A stretch of 64,000 bases of DNA from Panacagrimonas sp052389915 (GCA_052389915.1 JBQTHL010000006.1:62001-126000), one strand, 5' to 3'; shown: positions 49,432 through 60,382, counted from the stretch's first letter. Numbers and translations: made by a program. Notes: a model not told the origin generated them from the sequence alone.

Positions 49432-52323
49432 TCATTTAGACCCGACCAAGTCAGCCGCCCTCAGCAACTCCTGCTGCCGGTCGCTGAACTCGCGATACCG
49501 CTTCTGCCACTCCGAAGGCTGACTCACGCGCGTGACCTGCACCGCCGTGACCTTGTACTCGGGGCAGTTCGTGGCCCAATCCGAGTTCTCGGTGGTGATG
49601 ACATTCGCACCCGAGAACGGGTGATGAAACGTGGTGTAGACCACGCCCGGCTGCATGCGCTCGGTGATGCGCGCACGCAGCACCGTGTCGCCCGCGCGGC
49701 TCTCGATGCCAAGCCAGTCGCCCTCATTGATCCCGCGGTCTTCCGCGTCCTGCGGATGGATTTCGATCACGTCCTCGCTATGCCACGCGAGATTCTCGGT
49801 GCGCCGCGTCTGCGCGCCCACGTTGTACTGCGACAGGATGCGGCCCGTGGTCATGATGAGCGGATATTTCGCGGTGACCTTCTCGCGCGTCGCCACGTAT
49901 TCCGTCACCAGGAACCTGCCCTTGCCGCGCACGAACTCGTCGACGTGCATGGTCGGCGTGCCGTCCGGGTGCTGCGCGTTGCAGGGCCACTGGATGCTGC
50001 CGAGCTGGTCGATTCGGTCAAAGCTCACGCCGGTGAACGTGGGTGTGAGACGCGCGATCTCGTCCATGATCTCGGACGGGTGCGAGTAGTTCATCGGATA
50101 GCCCAGCGCATTCGCCAGACGCTGCGTGGCCTCCCACTCGCCGACGCCGGACTTCGGTCGCATGACTTGCCGCACGCGCGAGATGCGGCGCTCCGCATTG
50201 GTGAACGTGCCGTCCTTTTCGAGGAACGACGAGCCCGGCAGAAACACGTGCGCAAACTTGGCCGTCTCGTTGAGAAACAAGTCCTGCACGACAATGCACT
50301 CCATCGCCGACAGCGAGGCGGTGACGTGCTGCGTGTTCGGGTCGCTTTGCGCGATGTCCTCGCCCTGCACGTACAGGCCCTTGAACTCGCCATCCAAGGA
50401 GGCCTCGAACATGTTGGGAATGCGCAGGCCCTGCTCGGGCGAGAGCTTCACGCCCCATTCCTTTTCAAACGCGGCACGCGCCACGTCGTCTGACACGTGG
50501 CGATAGCCCGGTAACTCGTGCGGAAACGAGCCCATGTCGCAGGAACCCTGCACGTTGTTCTGGCCGCGCAGCGGATTTACGCCCACGCCCTCGCGACCGA
50601 CATTGCCGGTGGCCATCGCTAGGTTCGCGATGCCCATGACCATGGTCGAGCCCTGGCTGTGCTCGGTGACGCCGAGGCCGTAGTAGATCGCGCCGTTGCC
50701 GGCCTTTGCGTACAGGCGCGCGGCGGAGCGCACATCCGCAGCCGGAACGCCGGTAACGGCTTGCATTTCCTCCGGCGAATTGCGTTGCTGAGAAACGAAG
50801 TCGCGCCACTTCTCGAAGGACTCGATGTCGCAGCGCGCGCGTACGAACTCTTCTTTCACAAGCCCTTCCGTCACCACAACGTGTGCGAGCGAGTTGATGA
50901 GCGCGACGTTGGTGCCGGGACGCAGGGACAGGTGATGCGCGGCCTCGATGTGCGGAGTGCGCACGAGATCGATGCGACGCGGGTCGGCGACGATCAGCTT
51001 CGCGCCCTGGCGCAGCCGCCGCTTCATCTGCGAGGCGAACACTGGATGCCCGTCGGTGGGATTGGCGCCGATGACGACGATCACATCGGCCTTCATCACC
51101 GAGTCGAAGGTCTGCGTGCCCGCGGACTCGCCGAGCGTCTGCTTCAACCCATAGCCGGTCGGCGAGTGGCAGACTCTCGCGCAGGTATCGACGTTGTTGT
51201 TACCGAAGGCTGCGCGCACCAGCTTCTGGACGATATAGACCTCTTCGTTGGTGCAGCGGCTCGACGTGATCGCTCCCACCGAATCGCGTCCATAGCTGGC
51301 CTGGATGCGTTTGAACTCGGACGCCGCATGGCTGATCGCCTCGTGCCAACTCACCTCGCGCCACGGATCGCTGATCTTTGCGCGGATCATCGGCTTGGTG
51401 ATGCGATCGCTATGTGTCGCGTAGCCGATTGCGAAGCGACCCTTCACACAGGAGTGCCCGTGATTCGCGTGACCGTCCTTGTTCGGCACCATGCGTACGA
51501 TTTCCTCGCCCTTCATCTCGGCGCGAAACGAGCAGCCAACGCCGCAGTAGGCGCAGGTCGTAACCGCGCTGTGCTCGGCCTGGCCCATGTCGATGACGGA
51601 TTTTTCCGTGAGCGTCGCCGTAGGGCATGCCTGCACGCAGGCGCCGCAGGACACGCACTCGGAATTCATGAACGACTCGTCCACGCTGGCCGAGACTTTG
51701 GAGTCGAAGCCGCGGGACTGGATGGTCAGCGCCAGCGTTCCCTGCTGCTCGTCGCAGGCGCGCACACAGCGCGAGCAGACGATGCACTTGCTCGGGTCGA
51801 ACGTGAAGTAAGGATTGCTCTCGTCTTTCGCAACGAAACGCGGATTGGCTTCGGCCTTGCTCGGGACGTATGGGTGAACGTGGTTGTCGCCTTCGTAGCC
51901 GTAACGCACTTCGCGCAGACCGACGACGCCGGCCATATCCTGCAACTCGCAGTGCCCGTTGGCCGGACAGGTCAGGCAATCGAGCGGATGATCCGAGATA
52001 TACAGCTCCATCACGCCGCGGCGCAGCTCGGCGAGCTTGCCGTTCTGCGTCGTCACCTTCATGCCTTGCGCCACCGGCGTGGTGCACGAGGCCGGATAGC
52101 CCTTCATGCCTTCGATCTGCACCAGGCACAGGCGGCACGAGCCGAAAGCTTCGAGCTGGTCGGTGGCGCAGAGCTTGGGAATCTTCAGGTCCGCGAGCGC
52201 GGCAGCGCGCATCACAGACGTGCCTTCCGGCACGCTCAACTCGCGGCCGTCGATGTTGAGCGTGACCAGCCTCGCAGATTCGCTCGCGGGAGTGCCCAGG
52301 TCGTTTTCGGCTATGGATTGCAT
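49432..52323 (-). CDS. fdsA: NAD-dependent formate dehydrogenase alpha (catalytic) subunit
   Basis: Codes for 963 aa from ATG 52323. In order: a 2Fe-2S domain (GSCRLCLVQIEG), a His-Cys 4Fe-4S site (CLTCPANGHCELQ), two 4Fe-4S ferredoxin sites (CIVCSRCVRACDE and CVSCGACVQACPTA), another cluster at CAYCGVGCS, then the molybdopterin domain. The Mo ligand is the Cys in ARVCHSPTGYG, so this is the cysteine rather than the selenocysteine form. It oxidises formate to CO2 and sends electrons through its clusters to FdsB/FdsG. The length matches Rhodobacter and Cupriavidus FdsA. Confidence 0.96.
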   Translation of the reverse strand: MQSIAENDLGTPASESARLVTLNIDGRELSVPEGTSVMRAAALADLKIPKLCATDQLEAFGSCRLCLVQIEGMKGYPASCTTPVAQGMKVTTQNGKLAELRRGVMELYISDHPLDCLTCPANGHCELQDMAGVVGLREVRYGYEGDNHVHPYVPSKAEANPRFVAKDESNPYFTFDPSKCIVCSRCVRACDEQQGTLALTIQSRGFDSKVSASVDESFMNSECVSCGACVQACPTATLTEKSVIDMGQAEHSAVTTCAYCGVGCSFRAEMKGEEIVRMVPNKDGHANHGHSCVKGRFAIGYATHSDRITKPMIRAKISDPWREVSWHEAISHAASEFKRIQASYGRDSVGAITSSRCTNEEVYIVQKLVRAAFGNNNVDTCARVCHSPTGYGLKQTLGESAGTQTFDSVMKADVIVVIGANPTDGHPVFASQMKRRLRQGAKLIVADPRRIDLVRTPHIEAAHHLSLRPGTNVALINSLAHVVVTEGLVKEEFVRARCDIESFEKWRDFVSQQRNSPEEMQAVTGVPAADVRSAARLYAKAGNGAIYYGLGVTEHSQGSTMVMGIANLAMATGNVGREGVGVNPLRGQNNVQGSCDMGSFPHELPGYRHVSDDVARAAFEKEWGVKLSPEQGLRIPNMFEASLDGEFKGLYVQGEDIAQSDPNTQHVTASLSAMECIVVQDLFLNETAKFAHVFLPGSSFLEKDGTFTNAERRISRVRQVMRPKSGVGEWEATQRLANALGYPMNYSHPSEIMDEIARLTPTFTGVSFDRIDQLGSIQWPCNAQHPDGTPTMHVDEFVRGKGRFLVTEYVATREKVTAKYPLIMTTGRILSQYNVGAQTRRTENLAWHSEDVIEIHPQDAEDRGINEGDWLGIESRAGDTVLRARITERMQPGVVYTTFHHPFSGANVITTENSDWATNCPEYKVTAVQVTRVSQPSEWQKRYREFSDRQQELLRAADLVGSK

Positions 52324-52341
52324 GTCAGATGCTCCTAACTT

Positions 52342-52440
52342 GTAGGGTGCTGATAAGGCGACAGCCGAATCGCACCGGTCGACGCGCGCCCTCCGCAAAC
52401 GGTGCGATTACGCCGCAAACTGCGCGGCTTCATCCGCACC

Positions 52441-52444
<4 letters not shown>
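52342..52444. repeat. Palindromic element between fdsB and fdsA
   Basis: GTAGGGTGC at the left and GCACCCTAC at the right are inverted ends of a ~103-base element with internal palindromes (AATCGCACCGG and ACGGTGCGATT). Its right end supplies the fdsB stop codon at 52441. A relative with GTAGGGTGG ends is at 60383. Confidence 0.6.
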
Positions 52445-53988
<1,544 letters not shown>

Positions 53989-54007
53989 GCGGTCCGATCC
54001 TCGCTAA

Positions 54008-54103
54008 CGTCATTCCCGCGCAGGCGGGAATCCAGTTGTCGGTCCGAATATGCGCCGCAACTCGAATCTGCGGGACTGGATTCCCGCCTTCGCGGAAATG
54101 ACG
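54008..54103. repeat. 96-bp inverted-repeat element, copy 3
   Basis: It has the same length and end sequences as copies 1 and 2 (CGTCATTCCCGCGCAGGC ... GATTCCCGCCTTCGCG), with a few mismatches between the ends. It lies in the 145-base gap between fdsG and fdsB. Confidence 0.82.
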
Positions 54104-54133
54104 ACGTCGGTGCCTGTAGGCGCATACGGAAAT

Positions 54134-54649
54134 TCATGCCCGCATGTCCCCGACCAACTGATCGAATCGCACCGGCGACACCCGACCGCACAGCTTGCCG
54201 TCGACCATCACCGACGGCCCCAGCGCGCAATTGCCCAGGCAGTACACCGGCTCCAGGGTGAGCGCGCCGTCCACGGTCGTGCCGTGAAAATCGACGCCGA
54301 GAGTTTGCTTGGCGTGTGCTTCGAGCACGGAGGCGCCCACAGACTGGCAAGCCTCCGCGCGACACAGATGGATGACATGCCGACCGGGCTTCTCGCTGCG
54401 GTACCAGTGATAGAAGCTGACCACGCCATGCACTTCGGCGCGCGACAGGTTCAGCTCGAAGGCGATCAGCGGAATGGCGTCCTTCGGCACGTAACCCAGC
54501 GCGTCCTGCACCGCGTGCAGCACCGGCAGAAGATTGCCCGGCTTGTCGCGGTTGACTTGAACCGCCACGCGAACCGCCGCGCGTTCGTCCGGCGGCAGAT
54601 TGCCGCCGGGCTCGGGCTTGATCGGGATGACTTTTCTGGCCTGCTTCAT
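54134..54649 (-). CDS. fdsG: NAD-dependent formate dehydrogenase gamma subunit
   Basis: Codes for 171 aa. NuoE-like fold with the 2Fe-2S ligands in CRAEACQS and CLGNCALGP. LLPVLHAVQDALGYVPKDAI and AEVHGVVSFYHWYR are standard. It is the first gene of the formate dehydrogenase operon and receives or buffers electrons with FdsB. Confidence 0.95.
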   Translation of the reverse strand: MKQARKVIPIKPEPGGNLPPDERAAVRVAVQVNRDKPGNLLPVLHAVQDALGYVPKDAIPLIAFELNLSRAEVHGVVSFYHWYRSEKPGRHVIHLCRAEACQSVGASVLEAHAKQTLGVDFHGTTVDGALTLEPVYCLGNCALGPSVMVDGKLCGRVSPVRFDQLVGDMRA

Positions 54650-54817
54650 TTGGCTGGTTCGCGCTGGCGATATCGGTAGCGGCTGAGCCTATTCTCCGCT
54701 TTCAAAGAAAAAGCTCTCCACATCAGGCAGTGACTCTATTCCTGCCAGTCCGGCTAGCCAACAATCGGCCAACTCAGACCGCTTCTATCGGTTCTTGATA
54801 GCCGATATGCTCGCTCC
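54650..54817. promoter_or_regulatory. Divergent promoter region of the formate dehydrogenase operon
   Basis: The 168 bases separate fdsG from the divergent regulator gene. CTATCGGTTCTTGATAG (54785-54801) is a short palindrome, overlapping TATCGG (54786) and CCGATA (54802) spaced by 10 bases. This is a candidate operator for the LysR/ModE-like regulator and lies just before that gene, where autoregulation would be expected. Confidence 0.45.
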
Positions 54818-55888
54818 ATGTTCCGGGTCCACATCAAACCCCAATGGCAGCTCGACCGCGGCGAAGGCGCTGCCATCCTGCCACGCCTGATCGAACTGCT
54901 CGTCCACGTCCACGAGTCCGGCACTCTGGCCGCGGCCTGCCGGCGCATGAACCTGAGCTATCGCTACGCCTGGGGCGTGCTGCGCGAAGGACAGCGCGCG
55001 TTCGGCGTGCCGCTGGTGGCGAGCGTTCGCGGTCGCGGTGCGGTGCTGAGTGCGCTGGGCGAAAAACTGGTGTGGGCGGATCGGCGCATCACCGCGCGCT
55101 TGACTCCGGTACTCGATTCGCTCGCCTCCGAACTCGAAGCGGAAATCGAGCGCGCGCTGAGTCACGCGCAGGGAATTCTTCGCCTGCACGCCAGTCACGG
55201 CTTTGCGGTGGAAGCGTTGCGCCACCGCTTCCACGAGCAGCAGATCCCGCTCGATCTCAAATACTGCACCAGCGTGGAGGCGGTGAGTGCGCTCGCCCGC
55301 GGCGGCTGCGATATGGCCGGCTTCCACGTTCCGGTCGGGGAGTTCGAGAAGCCCAGCCTTGCGCACTACCTGCGCGACCTGCGCGGCAGCGATGCCCGCC
55401 TGATCCTGCTCGCCACACGCCGCCTGGGCCTCATGACCGCACGCGGCAATCCTAAGCAGGTACGCAGCTGGTCGGACCTGACACGCGACGACGTGCGCTT
55501 CGTCAACCGCCAGCCCGGCGCCGGCACGCGCCTGCTGATCGACCTGATGCTGAAGCACGAGAGCATCGACCCGCGCCGCGTGCGCGGCTACGACACCCAC
55601 GAATTCACCCACGCCGCGGTCGCCGCCTACATCGCCAGCGGCATGGCCGACGCCGGCTTTGGCGTGGAGACCCCGGCGCAGCGCTTCGGCCTGGATTTCC
55701 TGCCGCTGATTTCGGAGCGTTATTTCTTCGCCTGCCGCGCCGATGCGCTCGAAAGCCCAACCATGCAGCCGGTACTGGAAGAACTGCGCAGCGCGGAGTT
55801 CCGCGCGGTCATCAATGCGCTGCCGGGGTATGACGCGATGGCCTCGGGGCGGGTGATGAGTATGGGCGAGGCTTTCGGGAGTTCATGA
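54818..55888 (+). CDS. LysR/ModE-like transcriptional regulator of formate dehydrogenase
   Basis: Codes for 356 aa. Residues ~20-85 are a winged helix-turn-helix of LysR/ModE type (HESGTLAAACRRMNLSYRYA). The rest resembles the PBP-like molybdate/substrate-binding domain (GGCDMAGFHVPVGEF, NRQPGAGTRLLIDLML, YIASGMADAGFGVETPAQRF). It is divergent from fdsG, as the regulator FdsR is in Cupriavidus necator. It probably senses formate or molybdate and controls the operon; both ligands are inferred. Confidence 0.8.
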   Translation: MFRVHIKPQWQLDRGEGAAILPRLIELLVHVHESGTLAAACRRMNLSYRYAWGVLREGQRAFGVPLVASVRGRGAVLSALGEKLVWADRRITARLTPVLDSLASELEAEIERALSHAQGILRLHASHGFAVEALRHRFHEQQIPLDLKYCTSVEAVSALARGGCDMAGFHVPVGEFEKPSLAHYLRDLRGSDARLILLATRRLGLMTARGNPKQVRSWSDLTRDDVRFVNRQPGAGTRLLIDLMLKHESIDPRRVRGYDTHEFTHAAVAAYIASGMADAGFGVETPAQRFGLDFLPLISERYFFACRADALESPTMQPVLEELRSAEFRAVINALPGYDAMASGRVMSMGEAFGSS

Positions 55889-55934
55889 GCTTCGGTGTCG
55901 GGATTCACAAGCTCAAGCCATCTACTCTCCGCGA

Positions 55935-57098
55935 TCAGACCGCCGCGGCCAGCACGTCGACCAGATAGTTCAACTGCTCCTCGCGAACATGCAGGTGCGG
56001 CGCAATGCGCAGCCCCCCGTTGCGAACGGAAAGCACAATGCCCGCGCGCTCAATGGCCTTCACGACAGCCGGCAGGGATTCTGCGGATGGCGTCCAGGCG
56101 CAGAGATGAGGCGCGTGATTGCGGTTCAAACCCTCGCCCAGCCCGTGACGGGCCAGCGCTTGTTCGAGGTAGCACGTCAGTTCACACAGCCGTGCGCGGA
56201 TGCTTGCGACGCCCCAGCTTTGAATCTGCGTCAGGGCCGCAGTCGCCATGGGGACGGAAATCGGATGCGGATAGGGACCGAAATCGAAACGGCGGGCACC
56301 CGCGCGATAGGGCGGCAGGCGCGCGCCCAGAGCGGTGAAATCCCCGAGCGCTTCGCGCGCCAGCACGGTTTGCTCGATGGGCTCGCCTGTCTCGCGCCAT
56401 CGCTCGGCCGCCCACAGCCAGCCAAGGCCGTAAGCGCCGAGCAGCCACTTGTGCCCCGGGCAGATCACGAAATCCGGATCGATACCGGCGATGTCGAGCG
56501 GCAGCGCTCCGAGCGACTGGCTGGCGTCGACAACCAGACTCGCGCGCACGGACTTGGCCGCCTGAGCGATACGACCCAGGTCCAGAATCGAGCCGTCCGC
56601 CCAGTGGCAATGCGGCACGCAGATCGCGGCGGTATCCGAATCGACGCAGCGCAGGACGGCGGCCGTCCAGTCCTCGATGTCCCGCGGATCTGCGCTGCGC
56701 AACTCCGCGCCCACAGCCTGGGTCTGCAACTGCCACGCCGCGCGATTCGACGGGTACTCGCGCGCCAGCACTACCACGTTCTGCCCGCGCTTCGGCGGCA
56801 AGTTGCGCACGGCCACCGCCATGCCGTAACTGACCGAAGGGCAGAACGCGAGCGCGTCGGCCTGGGTGTGGAGAACAGACGCGGCAAGCGCGCGCAGATT
56901 CTCGGTCTGCTCGATCCATTCGTTCGGTCGCGCGCGCCAGGGTGCGGCACTCGTGCGCAACGCATGGACTGCCGCCTCGTTGACGCTGCGCAAGCGCGGG
57001 CCGGCGCCGGCGGTGTTGAGGTAGACGATGTCCGGCGGCAGGTCGAAGAGTTCGGATCTTGTGTCCAAAGAGGAGTCGGCCGGCGTTGGCGCTGGCAT
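55935..57098 (-). CDS. PLP-dependent class V aminotransferase, possible EgtE-type C-S lyase
   Basis: Codes for 387 aa from ATG 57098. The aminotransferase V fold shows LVVDASQSLGALPLDIAGID and the Schiff-base lysine in CPGHKWLLGAYG. The family includes cysteine desulfurases, kynureninase and EgtE, which cleaves the hercynyl-cysteine sulfoxide in ergothioneine synthesis. The gene is divergent from egtB-egtD, which supports an EgtE role, although EgtE proteins are hard to tell from other class V enzymes by sequence. Confidence 0.65.
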   Translation of the reverse strand: MPAPTPADSSLDTRSELFDLPPDIVYLNTAGAGPRLRSVNEAAVHALRTSAAPWRARPNEWIEQTENLRALAASVLHTQADALAFCPSVSYGMAVAVRNLPPKRGQNVVVLAREYPSNRAAWQLQTQAVGAELRSADPRDIEDWTAAVLRCVDSDTAAICVPHCHWADGSILDLGRIAQAAKSVRASLVVDASQSLGALPLDIAGIDPDFVICPGHKWLLGAYGLGWLWAAERWRETGEPIEQTVLAREALGDFTALGARLPPYRAGARRFDFGPYPHPISVPMATAALTQIQSWGVASIRARLCELTCYLEQALARHGLGEGLNRNHAPHLCAWTPSAESLPAVVKAIERAGIVLSVRNGGLRIAPHLHVREEQLNYLVDVLAAAV

Positions 57099-57192
57099 GG
57101 TGCTCGAACTAACTGGGGTGAGGCACAACGATGACGTATCTTTGGGCGCGTTGCTTGCGGCGTTTCCACAAAACCAAGAATGGCCATGCATC

Positions 57193-58461
57193 GTGCTTGA
57201 TCGATCGAGGACAAATCCGGCGCCTTCCCAGGCCAATGAACTCGATACCGCCTTGCGCACATATGGACGCGTGCGAGCCGCCAGTGTCGCGCTCGTGGAC
57301 GGACTGGCGCCGGAAGACACCGCACTGCAATCGATGCCGGATACCAGTCCCGGCAAGTGGCACCTCGCGCACACCACTTGGTTCTTCGAACAGTTCGTGC
57401 TGGGTCGTGATGCGGCTTACGTTCCGTTCAACGCGCGCTGGCATTACCTGTTCAATTCCTACTACCAGAGCGTGGGTCCGATGCACGCGCGACCGCAGCG
57501 CGGCCTGCTATCGCGCCCCACGCTGGCGGAGGTTCTCGATTACCGCACCGAGATCGATGCGCGTATCGAGCGGCTCTCGCATCGCGACGACGCTGAGACG
57601 GCGCAGCTTCTGACGCTCGGCCTGCATCACGAACAGCAGCATCAGGAATTGTTGCTGACCGACATCAAACACTTGTTCTCTCTGAATCCGCTGGAGCCGG
57701 TCTTTCGGCATGGCACGGCAACTAAGCCGACAGAGCACGTCCCGATGCGCTTCGTCGATGGCGAAGAAGGCATCGTCGAAATCGGTCACTCGGGCGAGAA
57801 CTTCGCGTTCGATTGCGAAACGCCGCGCCATCGCGTGCTACTCCAGCCGCACGCACTCGCGAACCGGCCGGTGAACAACGACGAGTTCCGCGAGTTCGTC
57901 CGCGACGGCGGCTACGCCAAGCCCTCGCTGTGGTTGTCGGAGGGCTGGAACACGGTGCAGCAACGCCAGTGGCAGCATCCGCTGTACTGGTCGGCCGACC
58001 TGGAAACCGAGTTCACCCTGGCCGGCCGCATCAATATCGATCCGCAGGCGCCGGTTTGCCATGTGAGCTTCTTCGAGGCCGACGCCTTTGCGCGCTGGGC
58101 CGGAGCGCGCCTGCCCACGGAACCGGAGTGGGAACATCTCGCCGCGCAACAACCGGTGTCGGGAAATTTCGTCGAGAGCAAGGTACTGCATCCGCGGGCG
58201 CCGCAATCCTGCGACGGGCTGTTGCAACTTTACGGCGATGTCTGGGAATGGACCTCCAGCCCTTACCTCAGCTATCCGGGCTTTGCCCCGCTCGCCGGCG
58301 CGCTCGGCGAGTACAACGGCAAATTCATGTGCGGACAATTCGTGCTGCGCGGCGGCTCGTGTGCGACGCCGGCCGATCACGTGCGCGCAACGTATCGCAA
58401 TTTCTTCACGCCGGCCGACCGCTGGCAATTCATGGGCCTGCGCCTGGGGCAGGACCGATGA
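57193..58461 (+). CDS. egtB: Ergothioneine biosynthesis protein EgtB
   Basis: Codes for about 422 aa. I place the start at GTG 57193; the only upstream ATG (57097) overlaps the start of the divergent gene. The DinB-like domain supplies the iron-binding histidines in GKWHLAHTTWFFE and LHHEQQHQELL. The FGE-sulfatase domain ends in LRGGSCATPADHVRATYRNF. EgtB uses O2 and iron to join a thiol to hercynine, giving a sulfoxide. The stop overlaps the egtD start (ATGA). Confidence 0.92.
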   Translation: MLDRSRTNPAPSQANELDTALRTYGRVRAASVALVDGLAPEDTALQSMPDTSPGKWHLAHTTWFFEQFVLGRDAAYVPFNARWHYLFNSYYQSVGPMHARPQRGLLSRPTLAEVLDYRTEIDARIERLSHRDDAETAQLLTLGLHHEQQHQELLLTDIKHLFSLNPLEPVFRHGTATKPTEHVPMRFVDGEEGIVEIGHSGENFAFDCETPRHRVLLQPHALANRPVNNDEFREFVRDGGYAKPSLWLSEGWNTVQQRQWQHPLYWSADLETEFTLAGRINIDPQAPVCHVSFFEADAFARWAGARLPTEPEWEHLAAQQPVSGNFVESKVLHPRAPQSCDGLLQLYGDVWEWTSSPYLSYPGFAPLAGALGEYNGKFMCGQFVLRGGSCATPADHVRATYRNFFTPADRWQFMGLRLGQDR

Positions 58462-59429
58462 AACTCTCCAGCACGGCGCTACAAATGTTCGACGGAAACC
58501 AGGACGCAAGCGAGCTGCACGCAGACGTGCGCAAGGGACTGGGTACATCGCCCAAGCACATTCCCTCCAAGTATTTCTACGACGCGCGCGGCTCGGCGCT
58601 GTTCGAGAAAATCTGCGAACTGCCCGAGTACTACCTGACCCGCACCGAGCTGGAGATCCTGCGCATGCAGGTCGATCAGATGGCGCGGGCCGTCGGACCC
58701 GGCGCGATGGTCGTCGAGTACGGCAGCGGCAGCGCGGTGAAGACGCAGTTGCTGCTCGCCGCGCTGAGCGATCCGGTCGCCTACGTGCCCATCGAGATAT
58801 CGCCGAGTGCGCTCGACGCCAGCCTGGAAAACCTCGCCGGCCGTTTCCCGCAGATGGAGACGATGCCGCTGTGCGCGGACTTCACCACCACGCTGAGCCT
58901 GCCCAGGCCGCGACGAAAGCCTCAGAGCGTGCTGATCTTTTTTCCGGGCTCCACGCTCGGCAATTTCGAGACGGCGGACGCCGTCCACCTGCTCGGTGTC
59001 ATGCATGCGGAAATGGGCGCGAACGGCGCGGCACTGATCGGCATCGACCTGAAGAAGGACGCGAGCCTCATCGAGGCGGCCTACAACGATGCCGCCGGCG
59101 TCACCGCGGAATTCACGCTCAATCTGCTGCGGCGCCTGAACCGCGAACTCGGCACCGACTTCGATCTCGACCAGTTCCAGCACCGCTCGCGTTACAACGC
59201 GCTGGCGGGACGCATCGAGACCCACATCGTCAGCAGAATCGATCAGCAGGTTCGCTTCGACGGCATGCGCATTGAATTCGCGGCCTGCGAAAAGATGCTG
59301 GTGGAATACAGTTGCAAGTACGCGCTCCCGGAATTCGAGCGCATGGCCGCCAGGGCAGGGCTTCGCGTTGCGGACACCTGGATGGACGCCGGGCAGATGT
59401 TCGCGCTCCAGTTGCTGCGGCGGATGTAG
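58458..59429 (+). CDS. egtD: L-histidine N-alpha-methyltransferase EgtD
   Basis: Codes for 323 aa, the normal EgtD length. KYFYDARGSALFEKICELPE followed by YYLTRTE is the family opening. VVEYGSGSAVKT is the SAM loop, and FFPGSTLGNFE and LIGIDLKKD are conserved. It trimethylates histidine to hercynine, the first step. No egtA or egtC is present, as is common outside actinobacteria, where the thiol donor may be cysteine rather than gamma-glutamylcysteine. Confidence 0.94.
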   Translation: MKLSSTALQMFDGNQDASELHADVRKGLGTSPKHIPSKYFYDARGSALFEKICELPEYYLTRTELEILRMQVDQMARAVGPGAMVVEYGSGSAVKTQLLLAALSDPVAYVPIEISPSALDASLENLAGRFPQMETMPLCADFTTTLSLPRPRRKPQSVLIFFPGSTLGNFETADAVHLLGVMHAEMGANGAALIGIDLKKDASLIEAAYNDAAGVTAEFTLNLLRRLNRELGTDFDLDQFQHRSRYNALAGRIETHIVSRIDQQVRFDGMRIEFAACEKMLVEYSCKYALPEFERMAARAGLRVADTWMDAGQMFALQLLRRM

Positions 59430-59431
59430 CG

Positions 59432-59713
59432 CTACGGACTCACTACCACGCCCTTCCAGAACGCGATCCGCCCCTGAATGTTTTCCGCCGCGGGCATCGG
59501 CTCCGGGTAGTACCACGCTGCGTTGGCATTGGTCTGGCCGCCTGCCACCACGTCGTAGTAGCGCGCCGTGCCCTTCCAGCCGCAGAAGCTCGTGTGCGCC
59601 GAATCGCGGAAACACTCGCGAACCAGGGCCTGCGGCGGAAAGTAGTGATTGCCTTCCACCACCACCGTGTCGCCGCTTTGCGCCAGCAGCACGCCGTTCC
59701 AGATTGCCTTCAT
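59432..59713 (-). CDS. DUF427 domain protein
   Basis: Codes for 93 aa from ATG 59713. MKAIWNGVLLAQSGDTVVVE, FPPQALVRECFRDS and FCGWKGTARYYDV, ending in AAWYYPEP, are the DUF427 signature. Its biochemical role is unknown. It converges on egtD with only two bases between the stops. Confidence 0.85.
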   Translation of the reverse strand: MKAIWNGVLLAQSGDTVVVEGNHYFPPQALVRECFRDSAHTSFCGWKGTARYYDVVAGGQTNANAAWYYPEPMPAAENIQGRIAFWKGVVVSP

Positions 59714-59797
59714 GAAAACCTCGTTGCCGGGTGGGAGCACGCGATACCGGAAGCAGGAAAAACGAACCGAGTATCGCGAGGAAGCATCGTAGCGCGC

Positions 59798-60046
59798 TCA
59801 GCGCGGAGGAGCGCCGGGCTTGGCGCCGCAGCTTCGCCTGATCTCTTCTTCCAGTCCAAGCTCCGATTTCCCGCATCGCTGCCCGCTCTTCGCACACTGG
59901 ACCACGCTTTCCGCGCCGCTGTCGCACTTCACCGTGTACCGGACCGCGCCGTAGCTGTTCTTCAAATACTCCTTCGCGGTCACGACCGGCTCGGCGTGGA
60001 CGGCCACTGCGAACGTGGCGAGCCAGAGTGCTGCGTACCGTTTCAT
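59798..60046 (-). CDS. Small exported cysteine-containing protein
   Basis: Codes for 82 aa. Signal peptide YAALWLATFAVAVHA, then a ~60-residue mature part with four cysteines (VKCDSGAES, VQCAKSGQRCGK, RRSCGAK), probably two disulfides. I do not recognise a family. It stands alone between DUF427 and a tiny membrane protein gene. Confidence 0.6.
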   Translation of the reverse strand: MKRYAALWLATFAVAVHAEPVVTAKEYLKNSYGAVRYTVKCDSGAESVVQCAKSGQRCGKSELGLEEEIRRSCGAKPGAPPR

Positions 60047-60146
60047 GGAATGAACCTGGTTGATTTCGGTGGACATCGTCGAGCCACGACGATGCGGCTC
60101 GATGAGATGTGGAACAGACCGCGCGCAATGCGCACGCACAAGCCGG

Positions 60147-60314
60147 CTAGTTCCGCGGCCGCGCCTTGGTCGCGGCACCCATGATGCCGAAGCCAACGAT
60201 GATGGCCGCTCCGATACCGATCCAGACCAGATCGACCCCAAGACGATGTGCCCCGTACGCCAGGGCACCCACCACGATCAGGACGCCGAGCAGATAGATC
60301 ACCATGTTTTTCAT
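60147..60314 (-). CDS. 55-residue two-helix membrane protein
   Basis: Reads MKNMVIYLLGVLIVVGALAY, then GAHRLGVDLVW, then IGIGAAIIVGFGIMGAATK and a short basic tail ARPRN. Two hydrophobic helices of about 18 residues with a short loop fit a small inner-membrane protein. Codon use and composition look genuine. A weak TCGAGCC/GGCTCGA hairpin lies after the stop at 60079-60102. The function is unknown. Confidence 0.6.
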   Translation of the reverse strand: MKNMVIYLLGVLIVVGALAYGAHRLGVDLVWIGIGAAIIVGFGIMGAATKARPRN

Positions 60315-60382
60315 GCAGCAACTCCGTTTGTTCCGGCGTGGCGACCGCCTTGCGATTGGAATGTCGATGTGGCGTAGTTTAC

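Noticed and set aside
49432..52323. Selenocysteine in the formate dehydrogenase catalytic subunit
   Set aside because: The Mo-ligand position is a normal Cys codon (VCHSPTGYG); there is no in-frame TGA.
50659..52338. A 559-codon + strand frame opposite fdsA
   Set aside because: Antisense shadow of a well-defined molybdoenzyme gene; no start context or domain.
57028..57192. Upstream extension of egtB
   Set aside because: It overlaps the 5' end of the divergent PLP enzyme gene and adds sequence with no EgtB similarity.
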